From: Gnetum montanum
Taxonomy: Eukaryota; Streptophyta; Gnetopsida; Gnetales; Gnetaceae
Reading direction: 5' to 3'
NCBI GenBank assembly: GCA_015680685.1
Contig: MNCI01023361.1
Location: 16,684-80,683 of the forward strand
DNA length: 64,000 bases
Shown here: positions 21,828 to 31,762 of the stretch, piece after piece
Layout: every line of letters begins with the position of its first letter
Numbering within the stretch: the first letter of the stretch is position 1
The notes under the pieces: model-generated
Told to the model about the DNA's origin: nothing
Seen by the model: only the letters and a program-made list of their open reading frames with translations
Database searches by the model: none
Position numbers and translations under genes: made by a program

Positions 21828-22913
21828 TGAAACACCACAAAATTCAGAGCTTAGCACTTGCCCAACACCGAGCAGGTCCCTAGGACCTAGGAATGACGTC
21901 GGCTGCATGAGATTTCACACATGCGGCAACCTTGGAGATCGCAACACTTGGTTTTTATTAAGTACATTGTGCCAGCGTATACGCCCAAGTTCACATCTAC
22001 AGCATATATGCCCAGCATATACGCCTGACCCCTACAACGTATACACTCTACAGCATATACGCCCAGCATTCATAAGCGTATATGCCCAGTGTGTATGCCC
22101 AACATTCATCAGCGTCTACGCCCATCGTATATGCCCAGCCCTCAGCATCTTCACCCACGTTCACGCACTGAGCACATCCAGCTTATACGCTGACCTGATA
22201 TAGTGTATACACCCAGCGTATACGCCCAACACTTGTAATATTGTACATTTGTAAAGTGTGTGCACCCGGTCAACGCGCCACGTGTCTCCTAACCCGAGTC
22301 TAGCGTAACAACCTCTATATAAACCCCGATTTCCCACTCCACAAAGGTCAGTTGGCAGAATCCCAGAGCACACCAGAGAACATTTACGCTGTACACAAGA
22401 GCTGAAACCCTCTTACACTAGCGCTGTACGCCGCACACACAGTCTCTATGCTCCGCCTGGCTTGCGAACCAGCTGAGTCATTCCTGCATACGCTGGGGCT
22501 TTTCGTCCGTCTTGTGTCCCTCACAACTGCGTTAGACCGGTGCACTATACTTTGACTCTGTAATACCATTGTTTACATTTGCTGCATAAAATTATTTACA
22601 TTTTATAGTTTTACGTCAACTTGGCCCATGCATTCTGTTCATGCCCGTATACGCTCACGCTCTGTTCGCATCTGTTTTACGCCGTTTACGCTTTGTTTAC
22701 GCTCACTACATCGTTTACGCATAACCCAGCATATAGCACTTTGCGTACGCGTGGGGAAATCCTTGTCTGATCCGCGTGCAGACCACCCAAGGTACTCTAC
22801 CTTCGTGCAATCCAGCTCGCCCTCAGGCGAAGGTAGGATCTTTTTTTCTTGTCCTGCGATCTCACGGTCTCTATTTTCCTTCCAGCCGGAGACCGACGAT
22901 TTCAGGCAGTACA
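21828..22913 (+). repeat. TE-2 3' LTR
   Basis: Homolog of 6149-7202, beginning TGAAACACC and ending GGCAGTACA, followed by the duplicated target TTCCC. GCGTATACGC copies cluster at 21970-22230 and the TATA box is at 22316-22323. Confidence 0.9.
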
Positions 22914-22918
22914 TTCCC
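22914..22918. other. TE-2 target-site duplication, right
   Basis: TTCCC, matching 6144-6148. Joining across it restores a continuous TE-1 LTR. Confidence 0.8.
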
Positions 22919-23634
22919 AGACTTGTTTTTGTCATGGTGTATGGTTGAGTAAGTCCAAGGTATATGATTTTTATAGCTTTTAATATTTTTCTCCTATGCT
23001 ATGAGGTAGGGTTGAGAAACTAACTAACTCTAACTAAGGACCTAAGTCTAAATTAACTAGCATCAGCATCTGTTCCCACTTACCGTACACACCCTGAACT
23101 ATGCAACTGTGGCTACCAAACGCTAATCGTTACTGGGATTACCACATGTAACGCACGTGCTCGAAGTGGTCGTACTGAGGCACTTAACTAGCCTAAACGT
23201 GATGAGCAACCGATTCCTTGACTAGCCGTACACACACGTAGATGCTCATAGTCAAGTTGTACTCATCCCGCGTTCTAGGAGTTGAGGGTGAGAGAGACTA
23301 ATCACGATGAGCAGCTGATTCCTTGATTAGCCATACACATTCATCAATGCTCATAATCAAGTCATACTCATGCCACGCTAATGCAGGTAATAAATAACAG
23401 GTAGGAAATAACATGTAATAAACCTATTCCATGCACTGCAAGGTTTATCCACAAAGCTCGTCTTTATTGTCGTACACAACTTGCGTTTAGGTACAAAGTT
23501 GCTCGAATAAAGCTCTGTTCACTTGGGGACTCCTACTGCGAGCACATGAAAAATATTCTATCTCTGGAGTGATCAAACTACCAGAGTTTTCCTACTTTAA
23601 TCCTATGATTAGAAATGAGGGGAGTGCTGCCTCT

Positions 23635-23642
23635 TATTTATA
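23635..23642 (-). promoter_or_regulatory. TATA box of TE-1 5' LTR
   Basis: TATAAATA on the minus strand with the GATATC palindrome cluster directly upstream. Confidence 0.6.
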
Positions 23643-23658
23643 GATTTGGTGGTAGACC

Positions 23659-23776
23659 ATGATATCGCGTATGCGATATCGCAGGGGACGACGCGATATC
23701 GCATGGGATGCGATATCACGACTACCGCGATATCCCATACGCGATATCGCGGCCTATGCAATATCGCGTCTCCTCA
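23659..23776. repeat. Cluster of GCGATATCGC palindromes in the TE-1 U3
   Basis: GATATC occurs at 23661, 23675, 23695, 23712, 23729 and 23743 within about 90 bases, mostly inside GCGATATCGC-like palindromes. The other LTR has fewer copies. The plus-strand frame across it (R-R- and I-S-R-rich) reflects the repeat and is not a gene. Confidence 0.8.
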
Positions 23777-26168
23777 GATATCATGGTGGTGGAAAACCCC
23801 ATGAGAGTGCCAATGATGTAAGAAACATAAATCATGGTGGTGTATGATGGTGACAACATACTACATATATATATATATAACATAATTAAGATTTTCTATA
23901 ACATGTAATATTTGTAACAAAAAAGAATATTATAATCAATTAAGTGTTACGAGAAGATTATTGTCATGTTTTCAAACTCATGAGTGAAGGGGAGAAAAAA
24001 TATATTAAGTTTATCAAATAAGAAAGTATTTAACTACTCATGAATTTATAAACATAAAAGATTAAGTCAAGAAACTAATGCTTAAAAGAGAAAGTTAGAA
24101 TGACACTTTTAAGTCAAGATATAATCATTAATTTCTTAACTTAACCTACCAGCAATTACAAAAGGTTACAATGGTTCATGAAGAATCACAACTCCTTACG
24201 AAGTATAAGAGAGTTCAAGTCATCATTTTATAAGATAAAAAATATGAATAATGGAATTAATAAGGAAATACGAATACAAATATGTAAGAACAAGTGAAAA
24301 AGAACAAATAAGAAAATGTACAAATAGATGGGATAATAAGTAAGAAGAAGATAAGTGACCTTGAAATAACAATCATAAAAGTATTTGTGAGCTACAGTAT
24401 TACAAAGGTAGTGATTTATACAAGTATAAACTGACGATTGTTCCAAGTTACAAGTACCGAAAAACTATCTTAAGGGAGAAAGACAAGCTACATTAAGGTA
24501 GTAGTCCATCAGTTGTCATAAGAGAAGCTAACCTAGCTTAGGAGTGGATCATTGAAGGAGTCTAGAGTGGCCCGGCCTATGTAAAACTAAGAATAATAGC
24601 TTATAATAAGCTAATTAATAAGCATTATAAATGGCCTATTAGCTCAAGATGAAAAGTAGCTATAATCCAAAAGAAGATGCATTATCAAAGGAAGAGAAAC
24701 ACCATGGAAACACAAGAAGTTCTTATAACCTTAAAGTGATTGAATCTAGAATTACAGTAAGCCCAAAAGTGATGATTATAATATACTAAAACTAGAAATA
24801 GTACTTGTTATAGAGTATCTACAATACCTTATGACTAGTACTAAGATATTAAGATAACATAACTTTATTTATTATAAGATGATTCATAAGAAAACCAATC
24901 AAGTTAGTAAGAATTACAATACTTATAACTATAGATTATCATGAATAATAGTTATCTTAAAGAAGAGAGTTATGATCTTATTTTCTACTCATTATATCCT
25001 AGTATTTTGAAGTTTCCTCAAAGTGTAAATTCAAACTCTAACAAATGTGCACCCATGGATGTAGCGCAATGGTCAAAACACTCATATCTTGGTTGGGAGG
25101 TTGTGAGTTTAGTTATTTCCTTCACTCATAAGTGTAGTTAGTAGTGGAGTGGCCATATGGTAAGACACTCTTTTCTATTAGGTCACATCTACTCTACTAT
25201 GCTACCCACCATGATGTTTGTTTGTTATTCTTTTAAAAAAATCTAGAATGTAACAAATATCCACTACATTAACATAGGTGCATATTGAATTGCCTTAAGC
25301 ATCTTCATCAATTTAACCTCATCAACATGGCCTCATTAACATTGCCTCGATCTAACTTTGAAATTAACCTCATTTAAATTGCATGACATGAATGATACAA
25401 ATTGAACTACACATATGCTCATAACTGAACCAGATCACCTTCACCTATGAGTATGACAATGTTTTCCTCTCTCTTGATTATAAACATAGATTGAGGGTAA
25501 GTGTTCCTATATTATATGTATTATTCCTTCTCTTGTCTGTATTAAGATCAATGCTTTTAAAAGTGCTATTTAATTTTAAGTACAATTATTAGTCCTAGTA
25601 TTAAATGGATCTTTTAGACCAATTAAGAGTGAACAAATTTTTGTAGAATACTTATGTATCTATGATCACCTATCAAGATTCACCCAATTTTTAAATACTT
25701 ATTACAATTTTTGAAATTTTAAAGTGAAAATTATCGTTTGTTGTTGTTTTTTTTCCTTTCAAATCTAACATGCATGATCATCGTCTACATGGTCTACAAG
25801 AGTAATGGAAGAGGCCTTTCATTGCACATAAAGATATTGTAGAAATACTTCAGGTATTACCTACTATCTTATAATTATCACTATTTCTTCTTCCTAAATT
25901 TTAATTTAAAATTTCTGAGTGATAGGTTCATTTTTAGTGAGTAATCCTAAGTTATAAAGTTCTTATCCAACCATATATCTCTAAGTGTTTGTATATTACA
26001 ATTATTTACCTTCCTTAACACATTATTATTATTATTATTATTTATTTTATTTTATTTTATTTTTGTTTTTGCTTGCTTGCATTCAACAATTAACACACAT
26101 CCGAGCTACGTAGGTTAGGAGGCACACTTGCAGAAGACAAAGACACCGATCTGAGGTTATGAAAATAT
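23777..26168. other. AT-rich intergenic DNA, no gene seen
   Basis: Low-complexity AT-rich sequence between TE-1 and TE-3. It has a short (AT)n run near 23867 and an ATT/TTTTA run at 26025-26062. Short frames on both strands lack motifs. The SINE candidate at 25048-25250 is the only structured feature. Confidence 0.6.
25048..25250 (+). mobile_element. Possible tRNA-derived SINE
   Basis: The interval is flanked by TAACAAAT at 25039-25046 and 25251-25258, like a target duplication. Near its start TAGCGCAATGGT (25062-25073) resembles a pol III A box, and a weak B-box-like stretch lies about 50 bases on. A second A-box-like word (GTGGCCATATGGTAAG) is near 25149. A short A run (25235-25241) lies near the 3' end. 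The B box is poor, so the call is tentative. Confidence 0.42.
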
Positions 26169-26648
26169 TGTAACAATTGTGGAAACATGCCTCCTACATT
26201 GTGACAATTTCGGAAACATGCCTCCTACGTAAACATGGAAAGTCCTAAAAACGATTCAACTTTCTAATGTAACAATGTGATAGCTTTGGAAATTTCTATT
26301 CATTGTTATCGGTAATGGTCTCATATTTTTCTAATAAATGGTAACTGGTTCCGATGCCTTATGGTTTCTTGATGGGAGAACACGGCACCAGGAATCAATT
26401 GCAGTATAGCAGTTCAGGTCCCTTTCACAGTCGCTTACAGTCTGCATACACCATCACCGCAGAGCACCCGTGTGAAAGAAGATCCAGAACATTCATCAAT
26501 GGCATCAATGGCTAGAGGTCAGTTCGATCTATTTTTTCTAATTGATTTGTGCATTTTTATTTCATGCACATTTGTAGGTTAAGAGATCTATTTTTTACAT
26601 GCTTCCGCTTGTGCAATCGGGTTCTCGATGCACGTTAGATTTCTTACA
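26169..26648 (+). repeat. TE-3 (copia) 5' LTR
   Basis: The end at 26648 is well placed: TTACA lies two bases before the PBS. The start is proposed at TGTAACAATT (26169), giving inverted ends TGTAA and TTACA; another TGTAA at 26268 is an alternative. A ~29-base direct repeat (GGAAACATGCCTCCTAC) lies at 26180-26250. The 3' LTR needed to prove the start is outside the window. Confidence 0.55.
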
Positions 26649-26650
26649 TT

Positions 26651-26662
26651 TGGTATCGGAGC
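26651..26662 (+). other. TE-3 primer-binding site (initiator tRNA-Met)
   Basis: TGGTATCGGAGC, one change from the common plant PBS TGGTATCAGAGC, two bases after the LTR. Confidence 0.8.
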
Positions 26663-28321
26663 ATTTGGATCTCTGCCTTGATGCTTATTTTTGTTTTTCT
26701 GGGTTTTCTGCGATTTCTAGTTTTTGCTGCACTATTTCTATCTACGAATTTTTGCGATTTCTGGTTTTTCTACGATTTGCGGCAATTGTTCGCAGATATT
26801 GTAAGAACCGCTTGAGGTTGAATTTGCTGCTATGTTTTTTAACCTGCTAAGATTTTAAATCGCTTATTTTGGACCTGGGGAAGGGACTGTTACAATTTAA
26901 TTTATTCACTGGATGGAGTTTTATTACATGCGACTTTTTACACATGTTTTCAGTTCACTATGTAAAGATTTTGGAAACAATAGAAGGTCTGTCTTAAATT
27001 ATTGTTGATCGGAAATTTACAATTTCGGGAATTATTGTTGATGCATTGGTATTCCTCGTGCGAGTGCGTGCTCTGTTAGGGTTTCTGGCACTTCCTAATT
27101 AGGAATTTCTTCAAGCATTTAGAAAATTATTTGTTTGTCATACCGTCTGTCTGCAACCCATTATTTTATTTGATGGGGTGTTTTTTCGTTGCTTTGATGC
27201 CCATGTTGGAATCACCTTTTGAAATGTAGATAAGTTTAGTTTTAGTTTTTTTTATCATACAAATTCCATCAAAATAAAGCATATCGTCAAACTGGAAATA
27301 CTTTTTTGCATTGGTATAACTGCTACACCCATAACACAATAATAGAGTTTGATTAGTCCAGTACAACTACGAAATGGTAGCTTCATATTGTGCCTATTTC
27401 TGGTAATTGTGCTTCTGGTTTACAGAATTTTGAAAAATTGTTGCCATTCTGCGTTACTTGCTGTGTAGCACATGGTAGAAGGTTATTTCATTCATGAAAA
27501 TTCAATTCTTCTTTTATGGAAATTTTCTATTTGCTTGCATTAATAACAATAGCAGGAAAATATATCACTAGTTTAGTCAATATTGATGTTGTCAACATTG
27601 ATTTTGATGCATAATGTAATCGTTTGTATAACTAGAAAGAAATTTTTGCATCATTTACTAGTGATCCTTATATTTTGTATAGTCTAAGAGTGGCCACAGC
27701 ATCTTTGATTATACAAAATTATAAATTAAGAGTTTTAGATCACATAAGTAATTGTGATTAATCACATATAATATAATAGACTTTATCCCACAGGAATTTC
27801 TATTATATTTAACGTGGTCAATCAGGATGAAATATTGAATTATTTTTCTTAATTTGCCCACAGGGATTAAGAAAAGGCATATAATTCAATAGTTTCCTCA
27901 TAAGGATATATGGATCTATTTGAATTAAAATTTAGCCCACAGGCAATTTTATGTCATTTGATTCATATTTTGCACGTTTTACATTGGTAAATGTGCCCTA
28001 AGGTATTTCATCACATATATAGTATTGTGATTAATCATCTGTCATATAATAGATTTTGTCCCACATGAATTTCCATTATATTTACAGTGATTAATCAGGG
28101 TGAAGTATTGAATTATTTTTCTTAATTTGCCCACAGGGATTAAGAAAAGGAATATAGTTTAATAGCTTCATCATAAGGATATATGAGTCTGTTTGAATTA
28201 AAATTTAGCCCACAGGCAATTTTATGTCATGTGATTCATATTTTTGCATGTTTACATTGGTACACATGTCCTACAGTTTATAGCCTCAAATTAGTGACAT
28301 AAGCATGTTTATTTTGCAGCT
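26663..28321 (+). other. TE-3 long leader, no gene seen
   Basis: About 1.66 kb of AT-rich leader. It ends with TTTATTTTGCAG directly before the CTATG of the start codon, which looks like a splice acceptor, so a leader intron is possible. Frames in it are short and without motifs. Confidence 0.5.
27739..28276 (+). repeat. Tandem duplication of ~270 bases in the TE-3 leader
   Basis: Copy 1 is 27739-28009 and copy 2 about 28010-28276. Both carry GTGATTAATCA, TTTGCCCACAGGGATTAAG and TTTAGCCCACAGGCAATTTT. The word CCCACAGG recurs in both. Confidence 0.8.
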
Positions 28322-31300
28322 ATGCAACCTGTAAATTACTCTGACTTTAAATGTGAAATTCCTGAATTGATGGGTGATAATTACAAGGTGTGGAAGGAGA
28401 GAATTCTCCTTCATTTAGGATGGATGGACATTGATTATGTTATTCGTAAGGATGAACCACCTGCAGTTAATGCAACCAGCCATCCAGATGATATTGGTCT
28501 TTATGATAAATGGGAACGATCTAATCGTCTCTGCGTAATGTTCATAAAAATCAAGATCTCGGCTGGTATACGTGGATCATTGGAACAGTATAACAATGTG
28601 CGTGATTTGTTAAAAACTATTGATGAACAATTTGAAACATTAGACAAAGCATTGGCTAGCACCTTGATAATGAAGTTTTCATCCATGAAGCTCACTGGAA
28701 TTGGTGGTGTGCGTGAGCACATCATGCACATGAGGGACATAGTGGCTCAATTCAAAACATTTGAGGTTGAGATATCTGAATCTTTCCTTATGCACTACAT
28801 CCTAAACACGCTCCCACTGCAGTATGGACCCTTTAAAGTTTCTTACAACACACATAAGGACAAATGGTCAATTAATGAATTGATGACCATGTGTGTGCAA
28901 GAAAAGGGTAGACTTGCCATGGAAGCAAAGGAAAGTGTGCATCTGGCCATGCAAGGAAAGAATACAAAACAAGTCAACACTAAAGGGAAGGGAAAAATCC
29001 CTCCACAAGCTGATATCAAGAAGGAATCTAGATGCTTTTTCTGTAAAAAGAAAGGGCACATAAAGAAAGATTGCCTTAAACATCAGAGATGGCTTGAAAA
29101 GAAAGGTACTCAATCCTCATTTGTTTGTTTTGAATCTAATATGGTTGATGTTAGTCATAACACATGGTGGATTGACTCTGGTTCTACAATCCATGTTACT
29201 AATTCCTTGCAGGGATTAGCAAACCTAAGGAAGCCAGTAGGAAGTGAGTCATGCATCTATTCGGGCAACAAGATGCGCTCACATGTGGAAGCGATTGGCA
29301 CATGCAAATTAGTTTTAAGTAGTGGTTTTGTTTTGGATTTGGAAAGGACATTTTACATTCCTTGTTTTTCAAGGAATTTAATTTCTGTATCAAGGCTTGT
29401 ATCATTGGGATTTTCCTTTAACTTTTCAGATACTATGTTCAGTGTATCTTATAGATCTGAAATAGTTGGAAATGGTACATTAACAGATGGTCTTTTTCAA
29501 CTTAATTTACAAAACGACACTTCTTACACTTCTATGCATGTTCATGCTGGCATTAAGCGATGTGTTATGAATGAGGAATCCTCTATGTTATGGCATCGTA
29601 GATTAGGCCATATCTCCATTGAGAGAATCAAGCGCTTGGTAACTGATGGAGTACTTAGTACTCTTGATTTTACTGACTTTGACACTTGTGTAAACTGCAT
29701 AAAGGGAAAGCAGACCAATGTGTCAAAGAAAGGTGCCAAGAGGAGTTCTGCCATATTAGAAATCATACATACGGATATTTGTAGTCCAGATATGGATGCA
29801 TATGATCAACGGTATTTCATTACCTTTATTGATGACTACTCACGATACATGTATCTCTACTTGCTTCATCACAAAAATGAAGCTTTAGATGCCTTTAAGG
29901 TATTTAAGGCTGAAGTAGAGAAACAATGCGGTAAGCAAATAAAGATAGTGAGGTCTGATAGAGGTGGTGAATACTATGGTAGATACACTGATGATGGACA
30001 AGCACCTGGTCCCTTTGCTAAGTTTCTTCAAGAGCATGGGATTGTTGCCCAATACACTATGCCTGGTTCTCCGGACCAAAATGGTGTGGCAGAAAGAAGA
30101 AACCGAACATTATTGGACATGGTGCGGAGTATGCTTAGCAGCTCCAAGCTTCCTAAGTCTTTGTGGAATGAAGCCCTTAAGACGGCAGTGTATATATTAA
30201 ACCGAGTTCCAACCAAGGCTGTCTCTAAGACACCATTTGAATTGTGGAAAGGTTGGAAACCGAGTTTGCGACATATACGCATTTGGGGATGCCCGTCTGA
30301 GGTAAGAGTCTATAATCCACAAGAGAAGAAGCTAGACCCTAGGACCATAAGTGGGTATTTCGTTGGATATGCCGAACGGTCTAAGGGATACAGATTTTAT
30401 TGTCCATCACATACTACTAGGTTTGTGGAATCAAGGAATGCTAAATTTCTTGAGAATGACTTGATTAGTGGGAGTCATCATTCCTGGAACGAAATTCCAG
30501 CGACTGATCATGCGGATGCTCAACCCTCTACTTCAAGTACTCGATTGATTGTTGTACACAACACGCCTACAGTACAAATACGTGATGTACATCCACCAGT
30601 CGTTAAATTTCCACAAACTGCTGGTCAAGACATAGTAGATCCAGCTGAACAACAGATACCAGTTCCTGTTGAACAGCCCGTTGATCATCTTGCCCCTCAG
30701 GAGCCTGATGAACCAACATTAAGACGATCTACTAGAATAAAGCGATCAGCGATTCCTAGTGACTATATAGTGTATCTACAGGAATCTGACTACAACATAG
30801 GAGCCGAAAATGATCCTGACACGTTTTCACAAGCCATGAGTTGTAAGGAATCCGACTTATGGTATGATGCCATGAAAGATGAGATGAACTCTATGTCCAC
30901 TAATGGAGTCTGGGATCTTGTCAAGTTGCCCAATGGTGTTAAAGCCATAGGATCCAAATGGGTCTTCAAGACTAAAAGAGACTCCTTGGGCAACATTGAA
31001 AGATATAAGGCTAGACTTGTTGCCAAAGGGTTCACTCAACAAGAGGGAATAGATTACATGGAGACCTTTTCTCCTGTATCTAAGAAGGACTCCCTTCGTG
31101 TGATCATGGCATTGGTAGCTCACTTTGATTTTGAACTACATCAAATGGATGTGAAAACAACATTCCTTAATGGTGATCTAGAGGAAGAGGTTTATATGAA
31201 ACAACCTGAAGGATTCTCCTCTAATGATGGTGAGCAATTGGTATGCAAGCTTAAGAAGTCTATATATGGCTTGAAACAGGCCTCCCGTCAGTGGTATTTG

Positions 31301-31759
31301 AAATTCCATGATGTCATCACTTCATTTGGCTTTGAAGAAAACATCATGGATCAATGCATATACCAGAAGGTCAGTGGGAGTAAAATCTGTTTTCTTGTCC
31401 TCTATGTGGATGATATCCTTCTTGCAACCAATGATCATGGATTTTTATATGCGGTGAAACAATTTCTCTCTAAGAATTTTGACATGCAGGATATGGGTGA
31501 GGCATCTTATGTCCTTGGCATTAAGATCCATAGGGATAGATCTAGATATATTCTGGGTCTATCGCAGGAAACCTATATTAATAAAGTTCTAGAGAGGTTT
31601 CGGATGAAAGATTGTTCACCAAGTATTGCACCCATTGTAAAGGGTGACAGGTTCAATTTGAACCAGTTCCGTATGAATGAATTAGAGAAAAGTCACATGA
31701 GCAACATTCCATATGCTTCAGCTGTTGGAAGCCTTATGTATGCTCAGGTCTGCACATGA
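28322..31759 (+). CDS. gag-pol: TE-3 copia polyprotein, 3'-truncated
   Basis: 1145 codons are open from ATG 28322. Gag (UBN2-type) covers residues ~10-215, with a zinc knuckle C-F-F-C-K-K-K-G-H-I-K-K-D-C near 237-250. The protease has D-S-G in W-W-I-D-S-G-S near 283. The GAG-pre-integrase segment (L-W-H-R-R-L-G-H) is near 423. Integrase shows C-V-N-C, then D in I-H-T-D, D in R-S-D-R-G-G-E-Y and E in N-G-V-A-E-R-R-N. RT starts near residue 850, with K-A-R-L-V-A-K-G-F and catalytic Y-V-D-D-I-L-L-A near 1022. The frame ends in TGA at 31757 within a V-G-S-L-M-Y-A segment, just before TE-4; RNase H is missing. It is the best preserved coding region in the window. Integrase and RT copy and insert the element. 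Confidence 0.92.
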   Translation: MQPVNYSDFKCEIPELMGDNYKVWKERILLHLGWMDIDYVIRKDEPPAVNATSHPDDIGLYDKWERSNRLCVMFIKIKISAGIRGSLEQYNNVRDLLKTIDEQFETLDKALASTLIMKFSSMKLTGIGGVREHIMHMRDIVAQFKTFEVEISESFLMHYILNTLPLQYGPFKVSYNTHKDKWSINELMTMCVQEKGRLAMEAKESVHLAMQGKNTKQVNTKGKGKIPPQADIKKESRCFFCKKKGHIKKDCLKHQRWLEKKGTQSSFVCFESNMVDVSHNTWWIDSGSTIHVTNSLQGLANLRKPVGSESCIYSGNKMRSHVEAIGTCKLVLSSGFVLDLERTFYIPCFSRNLISVSRLVSLGFSFNFSDTMFSVSYRSEIVGNGTLTDGLFQLNLQNDTSYTSMHVHAGIKRCVMNEESSMLWHRRLGHISIERIKRLVTDGVLSTLDFTDFDTCVNCIKGKQTNVSKKGAKRSSAILEIIHTDICSPDMDAYDQRYFITFIDDYSRYMYLYLLHHKNEALDAFKVFKAEVEKQCGKQIKIVRSDRGGEYYGRYTDDGQAPGPFAKFLQEHGIVAQYTMPGSPDQNGVAERRNRTLLDMVRSMLSSSKLPKSLWNEALKTAVYILNRVPTKAVSKTPFELWKGWKPSLRHIRIWGCPSEVRVYNPQEKKLDPRTISGYFVGYAERSKGYRFYCPSHTTRFVESRNAKFLENDLISGSHHSWNEIPATDHADAQPSTSSTRLIVVHNTPTVQIRDVHPPVVKFPQTAGQDIVDPAEQQIPVPVEQPVDHLAPQEPDEPTLRRSTRIKRSAIPSDYIVYLQESDYNIGAENDPDTFSQAMSCKESDLWYDAMKDEMNSMSTNGVWDLVKLPNGVKAIGSKWVFKTKRDSLGNIERYKARLVAKGFTQQEGIDYMETFSPVSKKDSLRVIMALVAHFDFELHQMDVKTTFLNGDLEEEVYMKQPEGFSSNDGEQLVCKLKKSIYGLKQASRQWYLKFHDVITSFGFEENIMDQCIYQKVSGSKICFLVLYVDDILLATNDHGFLYAVKQFLSKNFDMQDMGEASYVLGIKIHRDRSRYILGLSQETYINKVLERFRMKDCSPSIAPIVKGDRFNLNQFRMNELEKSHMSNIPYASAVGSLMYAQVCT

Positions 31760-31762
31760 CCT
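31758..31762. other. TE-4 target site, left copy
   Basis: GACCT directly before the TE-4 LTR; the partner would lie after 64000. If a complete TE-3 has CGACCT here, the TGA stop arose by mutation at the junction. Confidence 0.5.

Larger units (their letters stand above)
6149..22913 (+). mobile_element. TE-2: Tat-lineage Ty3/gypsy element with antisense gene
   Basis: A complete 16.8 kb element with LTRs of about 1054 and 1086 bases and 5-base target duplications (TTCCC). Order: LTR, PBS, gag-protease (plus), antisense multi-exon gene (minus), RT, RNase H, archaeal-type RNase H and integrase (plus), tandem array, polypurine tract, LTR. The second RNase H places it in the Tat lineage. The first 150 LTR bases differ at about 8 sites by eye. 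Stops, one frameshift and a 322-base gap make the copy non-functional as assembled. Confidence 0.92.
1..23776 (-). mobile_element. TE-1: gypsy-type LTR element with gag-protease only, split by TE-2
   Basis: An element on the minus strand is bounded by LTRs at 1-652 (cut by the window edge) and at 22919-23776 plus 6017-6148, the second LTR having been split by TE-2. LTR ends are the inverted pair TGATGAG and CTCATCA. A primer-binding site of the tRNA-Asp type follows the 5' LTR and a G-rich polypurine tract precedes the 3' LTR. The internal part is only about 5.3 kb once TE-2 is removed. It holds gag and a retropepsin but no reverse transcriptase or integrase, so it looks non-autonomous. The first 150 bases of the two LTRs differ at roughly 12 sites by eye. 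Confidence 0.82.
22919..23776 (-). repeat. TE-1 5' LTR, 5' fragment
   Basis: The larger part of the TE-1 5' LTR. Bases 23077-23776 match the 3' LTR at 1-652. In minus orientation it starts TGAGGAGAC at 23776. A U3 of only about 130 bases precedes the TATA box at 23635-23642. Confidence 0.82.
26169..31762 (+). mobile_element. TE-3: Ty1/copia element, cut by TE-4
   Basis: LTR, PBS, a 1.6 kb leader and a polyprotein in the copia order gag-protease-integrase-RT. It stops at TE-4, whose LTR starts at 31763. RNase H and the 3' LTR should lie beyond 64000, on the far side of TE-4. Confidence 0.85.

Noticed and set aside
1-23776. Segmental duplication (1-652 like 23077-23776)
   Set aside because: PBS, polypurine tract and matching ends TGATGAG/CTCATCA show these are the two LTRs of TE-1.
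23659-23847. Arg/Ser/Ile-rich ORF
   Set aside because: Translation of the GCGATATCGC repeat cluster; no independent coding evidence.
24228-24446. Hydrophobic minus-strand ORF
   Set aside because: AT-rich low-complexity DNA gives Phe/Leu/Ile runs; no motif and no neighbour supports a gene.
25060-25135. Intact tRNA gene
   Set aside because: A-box-like start, but the B box is poor and no acceptor stem can be formed, so at most a SINE head.
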